From: a virus
IMG/VR virus record: IMGVR_UViG_3300024261_000980
Coordinates: 1 to 36,089 of that record
Length of the DNA stretch: 36,089 nucleotides
Reading direction: 5' to 3' (one strand)
The position numbers and the translations under genes are program-made. Positions 23,136 to 29,458 of the stretch are shown here, one piece after another; within the stretch, counting starts at the first letter, position 1; the number at the start of each line of letters is the position of its first letter. Under the pieces are notes generated by a model that was not told the DNA's origin, did no database searches, and worked only from the letters and a program-made list of their open reading frames with translations.

Positions 23136-24617
23136 ATGATATATAAGAATTATATAAATGGTGTATGGTTAGATGCTTCTAAAGGAAATACGTTCAAGAA
23201 CATTGATCCAGCTCATACTGATAAAGTCATTTCAGAGTTTCAAGATTCTGATGAAGTAGATATTAACTTTGCAGTAGAAGTTGCACATAATGCTTTTAAG
23301 TTCTGGAAAAATACTCCAGCACCTAAACGTGGTGAGATTATGTATAAGGCTGCTGAGATTCTTGTAAGAGATAAAGAATGTATTGCAAAGGGTATGACTC
23401 AAGAGATGGGTAAGTGTATTGCAGAAACTAGGGGTGATGTTCAAGAAGCAATTGACATGGCTTATTATGCAGCCGGTGAGGGTAGACGTATGGCAGGTGA
23501 AGTTGTTCCTTCCGAATTAAATAATAAGTGGTGTATGTCCCGTAAAGAACCCATTGGGGTTATCGGTGCAATTACACCGTGGAACTTCCCTATAGCAATT
23601 CCATCTTGGAAAGCATTCCCAGCATTAGTTGCAGGAAACACAATGGTTATTAAACCTGCCGAGGATACTCCGTGGAGTGTCATTAAACTCGCAGAGGTTT
23701 TCCATGAAGCAGGATTACCTGCTGGTGTTTTCAATGTCGTAACTGGTTACGGCCCAACTGCTGGAGCTCCACTACTTACTAATCCAAAAGTAAAAATGAT
23801 TTCGTTTACAGGTTCTACTGCTACAGGTAAGATTGTAGCTACAACTTGTGCAGAACAGATGAAACCATATTCACTTGAGATGGGTGGTAAGAATGGTATC
23901 GTTATTATGAATGATGCTGATATTGATTTAGCTGTTGAAGGTGTAGTATGGGGAGCATTTGGTACTACTGGTCAACGGTGTACTGCTTGTAGTAGAGTTA
24001 TGGTGCATGAAGATGTCCATGACGAATTCATTGAGAAGTTGTTAGCAAAAACTGAAACATTGGAACTTGGTTGTGGACTAAGTTCATATACAGATGTTGG
24101 GCCTTTGATTAATGAGAAGGCATTAAATAAAGTTAGTGATTATGTATACAATGCAAAACAAAGAGGAATAGAACCGATTTGCGGTGGTTTCAAAAATCAA
24201 ATGCCTAACGAAGAAGTTGATGGATGGTTTTATGAACCAACTATTTTTGACAATGTAGATATTAATGATACTCTGATGCAAGAGGAAATCTTTGGGCCAG
24301 TTGTTGCAGTTACTACTTTCAGTAATACTAACGAAGCAATCTGGATGGTAAACAATACTTGTTATGGTTTGAGTGCAGCTGTTTATACCAGTGATGTCAA
24401 CTTTGCATTTACAGCATTGAATGAAATAGAAACTGGTATGGTATATATCAATGCATCAACTATTGGTGCTGAGATTCAGTTACCCTTTGGTGGTATCAAA
24501 GGAACTGGTAATGGTCATAGGGATGCTGGTAGTTCTATGATTGATAATTGTACAGAGAACAAATCTTGTATGATTGATTTTTCTGGAAAGGTTCAGAAAG
24601 CTCAAATTGACGAATGA
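23136..24617 (+). CDS. NAD(P)-dependent aldehyde dehydrogenase
   Basis: A 493-residue ALDH, full length for the family, from the ATG with AGGAG 8 bases upstream. The general base Glu248 (LEMGGKNGIV) and nucleophile Cys282 (GQRCTACSR) are 34 residues apart, as in other ALDHs. Cofactor-site motifs ITPWNFPIA, KPAEDTPWS and FTGSTATG are intact, as is EEIFGPV. The pattern is closest to semialdehyde dehydrogenases, including the ALDH7/aminoadipate-semialdehyde type, but specificity cannot be settled by eye. With the saccharopine-dehydrogenase-like enzyme it could form two successive steps of lysine catabolism. It overlaps the next gene by 4 bases. Confidence 0.92.
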   Translation: MIYKNYINGVWLDASKGNTFKNIDPAHTDKVISEFQDSDEVDINFAVEVAHNAFKFWKNTPAPKRGEIMYKAAEILVRDKECIAKGMTQEMGKCIAETRGDVQEAIDMAYYAAGEGRRMAGEVVPSELNNKWCMSRKEPIGVIGAITPWNFPIAIPSWKAFPALVAGNTMVIKPAEDTPWSVIKLAEVFHEAGLPAGVFNVVTGYGPTAGAPLLTNPKVKMISFTGSTATGKIVATTCAEQMKPYSLEMGGKNGIVIMNDADIDLAVEGVVWGAFGTTGQRCTACSRVMVHEDVHDEFIEKLLAKTETLELGCGLSSYTDVGPLINEKALNKVSDYVYNAKQRGIEPICGGFKNQMPNEEVDGWFYEPTIFDNVDINDTLMQEEIFGPVVAVTTFSNTNEAIWMVNNTCYGLSAAVYTSDVNFAFTALNEIETGMVYINASTIGAEIQLPFGGIKGTGNGHRDAGSSMIDNCTENKSCMIDFSGKVQKAQIDE

Positions 24618-24802
24618 TTCCCTATTATTTTGCAGTAGTTAATGTTGCAGCAGGATTTGTAATATCATATGGAATGAATTTTTGGTTACTGCCAAGAATA
24701 TTTGGTATTAAAGTATGTCACAAGAAATTGGGTATACTAGCTGGAATCTTTACAGTCACAGCACTTATTAGAAATGCTGTTGTATTTACTTGGTTTCAAT
24801 AA
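24614..24802 (+). CDS. Small two-span membrane protein
   Basis: A 62-residue protein with two hydrophobic helices (about 4-26 and 40-60) joined by a short basic loop. The layout with N-FWLLPRIFG in the middle recalls small phage membrane proteins of the DUF7220 kind. It overlaps the aldehyde dehydrogenase gene by 4 bases. Function unknown. Confidence 0.6.
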   Translation: MIPYYFAVVNVAAGFVISYGMNFWLLPRIFGIKVCHKKLGILAGIFTVTALIRNAVVFTWFQ

Positions 24803-24827
24803 TAGATAATTAAAGAAAGGAAAGACG

Positions 24828-25184
24828 ATGGCAACCATAATTCTTGATGATTGTATCAACTGTGGGGTTTGTGAGCCCGAATGCCCTAATAACGCAATAG
24901 ACGATGGTTCGGGTGAAGGTCTTGATTTTTTCTATATTGACCCAGAACTTTGTACTGAGTGTGTAGGTTTTCATGGAGAAGAGGCGTGCCAGGAAGTATG
25001 CCCCGTAGACTGCTGTATTCCTGATGAAGATATTGTAGAAACAGAAGAAGATTTGTTGGCACGAGCTAATAAGTTACACCTTCAAGAAGTTTTTCTCTCA
25101 GATGATACGTTTCCAGAGTTGGATGCTTTGACGAATAAAACTTCATTGTTTCGTAACCCAGCAAGAAAGAACGCGGGGCTGTAG
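24828..25184 (+). CDS. Two-cluster [4Fe-4S] ferredoxin
   Basis: A 118-residue ferredoxin. Cluster motifs are CINCGVCEPECP near the N-terminus and CTECVGFHGEEACQEVCP in the middle; the second has the insertion typical of the YfhL/Allochromatium type. A 40-residue C-terminal extension follows. It would carry electrons at low potential; a partner is not obvious, though class II reductase, the cytochrome or host enzymes are candidates. The last 10 bases, including the stop codon, lie inside tRNA-Ala. Confidence 0.9.
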   Translation: MATIILDDCINCGVCEPECPNNAIDDGSGEGLDFFYIDPELCTECVGFHGEEACQEVCPVDCCIPDEDIVETEEDLLARANKLHLQEVFLSDDTFPELDALTNKTSLFRNPARKNAGL

Positions 25185-25250
25185 CTCAGTAGGGAGAGCG
25201 TCGCCCTTGCACGGCGGATGTCGCAGGTTCGATCCCTGTCAGCTCCACCA
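25175..25250 (+). tRNA. tRNA-Ala (TGC)
   Basis: A 76-base cloverleaf with acceptor GGGGCTG / CAGCTCC, including the alanine identity pair G3-U70. The anticodon loop is CTTGCAC (anticodon TGC), the T loop is TTCGATC, and CCA is encoded. It overlaps the end of the ferredoxin gene by 10 bases. Confidence 0.95.
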
Positions 25251-25264
25251 AATAAAATGGAAAT

Positions 25265-25338
25265 GCCCGGTTAGCTGAGAGGCTTAGCAAGGCCCTTGTA
25301 AGGCCTAGACATCGGTTCGATTCCGATACTGGGCTCCA
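25265..25338 (+). tRNA. tRNA-Thr (TGT)
   Basis: A 74-base cloverleaf with acceptor GCCCGGT / ACTGGGC, anticodon loop CTTGTAA (TGT), T loop TTCGATT and encoded CCA. The discriminator base is T. It reads ACA codons, which are common in these AT-rich genes. It lies 14 bases after tRNA-Ala. Confidence 0.93.
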
Positions 25339-25339
25339 T

Positions 25340-25555
25340 TTATTTTATTTTCTTTTTGAAGGGTGGCAGGTGTATAGTATCTGATTCAAGTAGTTTTTCA
25401 ACTTCAAAGTTTTCGTCAATGTATTTCATCTTATCAAAGGTAGTATCAAAGTTTGCTATTTGTTCTAAGAAATCACTAAGTTCATCCATGCCACCCTTAA
25501 ATTGTATTGATGGCTGTATGATACCATGTATGCTTTTTCTTAACGGAAATTTCAT
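25340..25555 (-). CDS. Small hypothetical protein, only minus-strand gene
   Basis: A 71-residue protein on the minus strand with an AAAGGGA ribosome site about 5 bases before its ATG. It contains GGMDELSDFLEQIANFDTTF and DTIHLPPFKKK. Its natural composition, against a Ser-rich plus-strand reading of the same bases, supports this strand. It ends 1 base from tRNA-Thr, so it converges with the tRNA genes. A promoter for it should lie near 25560-25600. Function unknown. Confidence 0.6.
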   Translation of the reverse strand: MKFPLRKSIHGIIQPSIQFKGGMDELSDFLEQIANFDTTFDKMKYIDENFEVEKLLESDTIHLPPFKKKIK

Positions 25556-25607
25556 ACGATCCCTTTCTTTATATTATTAATCATATTTATAATAAATGGT
25601 ACTTGTT

Positions 25608-25955
25608 ATGAAAATAGTTCATATGCATAAAGTAGAAAATTCTCTCGCAGAAAAAGCAAAAAGTAATCCTTACGATGTTGTCATGGTCTATTGTAGGTAT
25701 TGCCAACAAAAGATTGATGTACACGTTTACCATTCTTTCGGCAAGCTTGAATACTACCAGCTAACTAATCTTCCAGAAAAAATCTCCAAGCATTTAGGCA
25801 CCAGAAATATTCAATGTATCCCATGCGATAAAACATTCGTCTTGGAGAAGCAACCAACAAAATCAACTACAGATTACCTATTGAAGCTTGACTGCTCCAG
25901 TATGAGCCCCGGCATGGAATCATGGTATGAAAACCCCCATTCTAAGACGATTTAA
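25608..25955 (+). CDS. Zinc-ribbon-like hypothetical protein
   Basis: A 115-residue protein. Cys pairs CRYCQ and CIPCD, about 47 residues apart, could bind zinc. The rest is mixed. Neither this ATG nor the one at 25596 has a clear ribosome site, so the start is uncertain. It is the last gene before the motif-rich gap at 25956-26170. Codon choice is somewhat richer in C than in neighbours, a possible sign of later acquisition. Confidence 0.6.
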   Translation: MKIVHMHKVENSLAEKAKSNPYDVVMVYCRYCQQKIDVHVYHSFGKLEYYQLTNLPEKISKHLGTRNIQCIPCDKTFVLEKQPTKSTTDYLLKLDCSSMSPGMESWYENPHSKTI

Positions 25956-25970
25956 GGCACTTTAATGGTT

Positions 25971-26065
25971 TACCCTATACTATACCCTTAGTTTGGACAA
26001 ATAACCCTTAAAACGACTCTGAGGGGGTCAAAAAACCCTTTAAAAACAACAACTTATAACCCCTT
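25971..26065. repeat. ACCCTTA-type motif array in a gene-free stretch
   Basis: Within the gap before promoter P5 the motif recurs in one orientation: TACCCTATA (25971), TACCCTTA (25983), AACCCTTA (26003), AACCCTTTA (26034) and AACCCCTTA (26057). The last 20-base segment CCTTTAAAAACAACAACTTA is identical to 13186-13205, where related motifs lie in the opposite orientation. This could be a cluster of protein-binding sites, an origin element or a transcription-end signal. Confidence 0.55.
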
Positions 26066-26098
26066 ATTTTTCAATAACTTAGGTTAGTAACTTTTTCC

Positions 26099-26127
26099 TT
26101 GTATTATATGCCTAAATATGGGATAAT
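26099..26127 (+). promoter_or_regulatory. Promoter P5 of the EcoRI-like gene
   Basis: TTTTTCC followed by TTGTAT, 17 bases and GATAAT. The leader that follows repeats that of promoter P3. It gives the nuclease-methyltransferase gene its own transcription unit. Confidence 0.7.
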
Positions 26128-26132
26128 ATACT

Positions 26133-26162
26133 TAACAATTGAGAAACATTAATTTAATGGAG
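26133..26162 (+). repeat. Promoter leader repeat, copy 2
   Basis: This copy differs from 21497-21526 at one of 30 positions. It contains CAATTG. The ATGGAG at its end opens a five-codon frame whose TGA overlaps the ATG of the EcoRI-like gene, while GGAG is also a well-placed ribosome site for that gene. Confidence 0.8.
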
Positions 26163-26170
26163 TTTATATT

Positions 26171-27424
26171 ATGAGTTCAAGTGCAAGACTTAGAGAAACA
26201 CATACAAAACTTGGAGGCGGTCAAAATATTTTTAATAAGATTGCTAAAAACCAAGAAGCTGTTTTGTCTGATTGTGTTGATAAAGTTATAGATGATGTGC
26301 AAAAAGAACATCCAGATTTAGAAATTCGTAGAAAGGATTTACTAAAAAAAACAGAAATAGCTGAAGCTCTTAATAATGGTTATAGGCCGGAAAATGATAA
26401 ATCATTTGTAAAACCTGATGGTGGAATAATCGAAGTAAAAATTGGTAAGAGTTGGTATCCGTTATTAATTTCAGAAATGAAAAAACAGGGGACGAATAAA
26501 GCACGTGAAAAAGAAGGAAAGAAAAAACAAGCAAAAGGCAATGCCATTGAAAGAGCAGCAAAAAATGTTGATGAGTTTAGATTATGGTGTGCAAATAAAA
26601 AATTAAATTATTTTCCTTATGTAATTTTTGCTTGTGGATGTGATTTTCATGCTGGTTCTACTATGTATGATCGTTGTGACGCTCTAGCGAGTTATAAACC
26701 AAGAAATAATATTAACATATTAACAGATTGTCGTATACAACCTGCTACACTTTTTATTCAAGAAAAGTCTTGGACAAGAACCGAAGTTTTGAAAAGGTTA
26801 AGAGAGTGTGTGGATGTTACGCTTAATCATATTTTACAGATGAAAAAAGGTAAAAACTTTAGTGCTAATAATAGTAAAGGTATAAGAAAGAAATCTGATT
26901 TTTATGAAACACCATATAGCATAACAGAACATTTATTTGAAAGAGAGGATTTTGATAAAGATTTATCTGTTTGTGAACCTGCTTGTGGTGGTGGTGCTAT
27001 TGTTGATATATTAAATAAACATTGGACGGATAGAGTTTTTTCTTATGACCAAGAAAAGGATTTTTTAAAAGAAAATGATAAGTATGATTATATTGTAACA
27101 AATCCCCCATTTTCTTTAGCACAGGAGTTTATACAACAAGCTAGAAAAGTCGCCAGAAAGAAGTTTGCATTTTTATTACCACTTTCATATTTACATGGTA
27201 AAAAGAGATATGATGAGATTTTTACGAGCGATACATATAAATTAAAAACTGTTTATGTATTTACTCGCTATCCTATGTTGGGTGATAAGTTACGAAAAGA
27301 TGGTAAGTATAAAACTGGTATGATGGTATATGCTTGGTATGTTTTTGAAAGCACTTATACTGGAAAACCTACTATTGAATGGATTGATAACAATGCAGAT
27401 GTTTTGAGTAAAAAAGATTTATAA
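26171..27424 (+). CDS. EcoRI-like restriction nuclease fused to DNA methyltransferase
   Basis: A 417-residue fusion. Residues 1-200 resemble EcoRI: KKTEIAEAL (EcoRI KKTEINEAL), VKPDGGIIEVK with Asp83, Glu102-x-Lys104 in ISEMKKQG (EcoRI AEAKHQG), GNAIERAAKN with Asn124 and Arg128 (EcoRI GNAIERSHKN), and FPYVIFACG. The GN-x-x-ER motif contacts AATT in EcoRI and MunI. Residues about 240-400 are an amino-methyltransferase: FYETP, SAM motif VCEPACGGGAIVDIL, catalytic NPPF (311-314). Nuclease and modification in one chain is the type IIC/IIG layout. At least eight GAATTC sites exist in this window, so the phage must be protected if the site is EcoRI's. It has its own promoter (P5). Likely a competitor-exclusion or host-DNA-degrading enzyme. 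Confidence 0.88.
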   Translation: MSSSARLRETHTKLGGGQNIFNKIAKNQEAVLSDCVDKVIDDVQKEHPDLEIRRKDLLKKTEIAEALNNGYRPENDKSFVKPDGGIIEVKIGKSWYPLLISEMKKQGTNKAREKEGKKKQAKGNAIERAAKNVDEFRLWCANKKLNYFPYVIFACGCDFHAGSTMYDRCDALASYKPRNNINILTDCRIQPATLFIQEKSWTRTEVLKRLRECVDVTLNHILQMKKGKNFSANNSKGIRKKSDFYETPYSITEHLFEREDFDKDLSVCEPACGGGAIVDILNKHWTDRVFSYDQEKDFLKENDKYDYIVTNPPFSLAQEFIQQARKVARKKFAFLLPLSYLHGKKRYDEIFTSDTYKLKTVYVFTRYPMLGDKLRKDGKYKTGMMVYAWYVFESTYTGKPTIEWIDNNADVLSKKDL

Positions 27425-27436
27425 AGGAGAAAGATA

Positions 27437-27553
27437 ATGGATGAAATCTTGAAAATGATTGGTGGAATAGTTTTTGTTATTGCTACATTGATATATTGTC
27501 TTGCAGCTGTCTTTGCACCATTCGGAATTGTGTGGTTAGTCTTAAATCATTAG
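27437..27553 (+). CDS. Tiny membrane protein (38 aa)
   Basis: An ATG with AAGGAGA upstream opens a 38-residue frame that is almost wholly one or two hydrophobic segments (GGIVFVIATLIYCLAAVF, then GIVWLVLN). It lies 12 bases after the nuclease-methyltransferase and 8 bases before the next gene. Function unknown. Confidence 0.6.
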   Translation: MDEILKMIGGIVFVIATLIYCLAAVFAPFGIVWLVLNH

Positions 27554-27561
27554 GAGGCAAC

Positions 27562-27780
27562 ATGAAAAATCAGAGAATTTTAAGAAGAAAGAAACAAGTT
27601 AAATTAAATAAAAAGAGAGTTGAAAGGAATAAAAAAAGAAATAAAATTAAAAAATATGATTTTTTAGAAAAAACAATGGAGAATAGTACAAAGAAGAAAA
27701 GACAATTAAAATCAAATAAATACAATGTACAACCAGCACAAGTACCGTCTGCTCAACCTGTATTGAAACATTCATCATAA
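27562..27780 (+). CDS. Very basic small protein
   Basis: A 72-residue protein from the ATG preceded by a perfect AGGAGG. The first 55 residues are dense in Lys and Arg (RRKKQVKLNKKRVERNKKR), suggesting nucleic-acid binding. A Pro/Gln/Ala tail follows. Its stop shares one base with the next ATG. Confidence 0.6.
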   Translation: MKNQRILRRKKQVKLNKKRVERNKKRNKIKKYDFLEKTMENSTKKKRQLKSNKYNVQPAQVPSAQPVLKHSS

Positions 27781-27929
27781 TGAAACATATCAAAGAGGAT
27801 AGTGTATGGAAAAAGGTATACAAACCATATTCAACTAAGCTTGTTAAATTCTTTAGTTGGGAAAGGATAAAAAAAGATGACAGACCCATTGAGGAAAGAA
27901 GAGCAGAAAGAGCCAGAAAAAGAACTTGA
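27780..27929 (+). CDS. Small basic protein (49 aa)
   Basis: A 49-residue frame whose ATG overlaps the previous stop (TAATG). It contains SWERIKKDDRPIEERRAERA and many Lys and Arg. Its last 53 bases overlap the UBact-like gene in another frame. The tight coupling on both sides supports translation, but no family is recognised. Confidence 0.5.
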   Translation: MKHIKEDSVWKKVYKPYSTKLVKFFSWERIKKDDRPIEERRAERARKRT

Positions 27930-28044
27930 TAATCCCAGCCCAAAGTCAGACAAAACTAGACCGGGCCGAGATAAACTTTTTGAAAGGATGAGGAAGGTAG
28001 ACCCTCAGCAGTCAGAAAAGTATAAGCAAAGAACTGGTGAATAA
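27877..28044 (+). CDS. UBact/Pup-like small protein modifier
   Basis: A 55-residue, hydrophilic, probably disordered protein. AAGGA lies about 8 bases before the ATG. The second half reads RPGRDKLFERMRKVDPQQ and then SEKYKQRTGE at the very C-terminus. This matches the end I recall for UBact, the Pup-like ubiquitin-type modifier of Nitrospinae, Nitrospirae and other Gram-negative phyla (RMRKVDPDQA, then YRQRSGE). In Pup systems the C-terminal Glu is joined to lysines of target proteins by a PafA-type ligase, and tagged proteins go to a proteasome. No ligase, Dop or proteasome gene lies in this window. It may be used with host enzymes or block them. Next to it are a tiny gene and a cytochrome c. 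Confidence 0.72.
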   Translation: MTDPLRKEEQKEPEKELDNPSPKSDKTRPGRDKLFERMRKVDPQQSEKYKQRTGE

Positions 28045-28045
28045 T

Positions 28046-28165
28046 ATGTGGATATATCAATGCGATTCTGGAGAGTATAGAGAAGATAATTTTATAAGAT
28101 TACTTTCCACAATATTTTTTCATAGACTTTCACACTTTTTAAAGGGGGAAGGGTTCAATGATTAA
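28046..28165 (+). CDS. Tiny hypothetical protein (39 aa)
   Basis: A 39-residue frame beginning 1 base after the UBact-like stop (MWIYQCDSGEYREDNF). Its end overlaps the start of the cytochrome gene by 8 bases. It has no strong ribosome site of its own and may depend on translation of the upstream gene. Weakly supported. Confidence 0.4.
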   Translation: MWIYQCDSGEYREDNFIRLLSTIFFHRLSHFLKGEGFND

Positions 28166-28577
28166 AATTCTATTACCATTAGTTACAATGATGTTTATCA
28201 CGAATACAGTGTATGCAACCTGTACACAATTTCGTAACACTAAAACTGCACCGTCAATGTTCCAGAAACTTGATAAGACTGCGACTGCTGATAAGAAGAA
28301 AGGAAAGATGATTTTCCAGAAGACTGCAAAACCAATGGCATGTAAGATGTGTCACGGTAAGAAGGGTGACGGTAAAGGAAAACTTGGTAAAGCACTAACA
28401 CCAAAACCAAGAAACTTCACCTGTGCTGACGTTATGAAGGATATCTCGCCCGGCCAGATGTTCTGGATCATTCAGAATGGCTCAAAGGGCACTGGGATGT
28501 CTCCACAGAAGTCTCTGAAACCTAGAGAAATCTGGGACGTTATCAAGTATATCAGAGAGGACTTGAATAATGGATAA
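28158..28577 (+). CDS. Secreted class I cytochrome c
   Basis: A 139-residue protein with a signal peptide (residues 1-20, LLPLVTMMFITNTVYA). The heme site is Cys62-x2-Cys65-His66 (CKMCHGKKGDGKG) and the axial Met is Met114 in GTGMSPQKSL. The C-terminal helix IWDVIKYIRE is typical. It would be a soluble periplasmic electron carrier matured by the host Ccm system. A GGGGGAAGGG ribosome site precedes the ATG. Phage cytochromes are rare. It could feed or divert electrons at a terminal oxidase during infection. Codon use is somewhat less AT-rich than its neighbours, which hints at acquisition from a host. Confidence 0.92.
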   Translation: MIKILLPLVTMMFITNTVYATCTQFRNTKTAPSMFQKLDKTATADKKKGKMIFQKTAKPMACKMCHGKKGDGKGKLGKALTPKPRNFTCADVMKDISPGQMFWIIQNGSKGTGMSPQKSLKPREIWDVIKYIREDLNNG

Positions 28578-28656
28578 CGAATATCTTCCAGCTGCGATTG
28601 GGATTCTTGGAATGATTATAGCTTATGTAGTTGCAATCAAGTGGTTGTTTAGTTGA
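28570..28656 (+). CDS. Tiny membrane protein (28 aa)
   Basis: A 28-residue frame (PAAIGILGMIIAYVVAIKWL) that overlaps the end of the cytochrome gene by 8 bases and the start of purS by 4. A single helix next to a cytochrome recalls the tiny CcoQ/CydX-like subunits of oxidases, but that link is speculative. Confidence 0.5.
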   Translation: MDNEYLPAAIGILGMIIAYVVAIKWLFS

Positions 28657-28901
28657 AATGGGAAGTCACTTCTTTATTGAGAGATGGTATTAAGGGTAGT
28701 GAGCAGGAAGTTATTATGAAAGCATTAATACAGTTAGGGTTTGAAGAAATTACAGAAGTTCTTTATGGTGCTGTATACAATCTTACATTGGATGATAAGA
28801 TGTCCGAAGATGAGCAAAGGTTGAGGATTAAAGAAATGTGTAGTACAAATATTATTAATACTAACTTATATGATTTTAAAATCAAACTTATTGAGGAGTA
28901 G
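28653..28901 (+). CDS. purS: PurS, subunit of FGAM synthase
   Basis: An 82-residue protein with a TTG start overlapping the previous stop. The pattern EVTSLLRDGIKGSEQEVIMK, LGFEEITEVLYGAVYNLTL and LRIKEMCSTNIIN, then YDFKIKLIEE, matches PurS, the small subunit that joins PurL and PurQ in purine synthesis. purS is known from several marine T4-like cyanophages. The phage would raise purine supply by supporting host PurLQ. It precedes the dNMP kinase gene by 2 bases. Confidence 0.82.
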   Translation: MKWEVTSLLRDGIKGSEQEVIMKALIQLGFEEITEVLYGAVYNLTLDDKMSEDEQRLRIKEMCSTNIINTNLYDFKIKLIEE

Positions 28902-28903
28902 CG

Positions 28904-29458
28904 ATGTGGACTAATAGAGATAATCAACCTTTAGTTATTGGGTTTGCTGGTAAAGCTAGAAGTGGTAAAGATACTGCTGGAAAATACTTGGTTGACGAAT
29001 ATCAGTTTTTACGTTATTCTTTTGCACAACCTTTAAAAGATGCAACAAAGATAATGTTTCATCTTACTGATAAACAGATTGAGAATAAAGAGAAACCAGC
29101 AGAGCCGTGGGGTAGATCACCAAGAGATTTATATCAACGGGTAGGAACAGATATTGCTCGGGCGATTGATATCAATGTATGGGTGAAGGGTGCAGATATA
29201 TTTATGAGAAATAATCCTGGCCGTTCTATTGTTGTTACCGATGTTCGTTTTTCTAATGAAGCATTCTGGATTAGAGATCAAGGTGGCATTGTTGTTTACC
29301 TTCAAAGTGATACTAGAGGTATCTATGAAAATGGTGAGCATTCAAGTGAGAATGGTATGAAGGGCGATGATGTTGATATTATCATACAGAATGATGGGAC
29401 TATCAATGCCCTGCATGAAAAACTAGAAGAACTAAAAACTGAAAGGTCTTTTGCATGA
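28904..29458 (+). CDS. Deoxynucleoside monophosphate kinase, T4 gp1-like
   Basis: A 184-residue kinase. The P-loop GFAGKARSGKDTAGKYL lies at residues 11-27. Substrate-lid motifs LYQRVGTDIARAI and VVTDVRFSNEAFWI are typical of T4 gene 1 type kinases. It is shorter than T4 gp1 (241) but holds the core. T4 gp1 accepts dTMP, dGMP and hydroxymethyl-dCMP; here modified cytosine appears to be made on DNA, so the last activity may not be needed. It overlaps the methyltransferase gene by 4 bases. Confidence 0.88.
   Translation: MWTNRDNQPLVIGFAGKARSGKDTAGKYLVDEYQFLRYSFAQPLKDATKIMFHLTDKQIENKEKPAEPWGRSPRDLYQRVGTDIARAIDINVWVKGADIFMRNNPGRSIVVTDVRFSNEAFWIRDQGGIVVYLQSDTRGIYENGEHSSENGMKGDDVDIIIQNDGTINALHEKLEELKTERSFA

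Noticed and set aside
23136-24617. Non-phosphorylating GAPDH (GapN) as identity of the aldehyde dehydrogenase
   Set aside because: The active-site surroundings (GQRCTACSR, EMGGKNG) fit semialdehyde dehydrogenases at least as well, and nothing specific to GapN was seen.
25356-25580. Plus-strand 74-codon frame opposite the minus-strand gene
   Set aside because: It is Ser-rich and lacks a ribosome site, while the minus-strand frame has a good one and normal composition.
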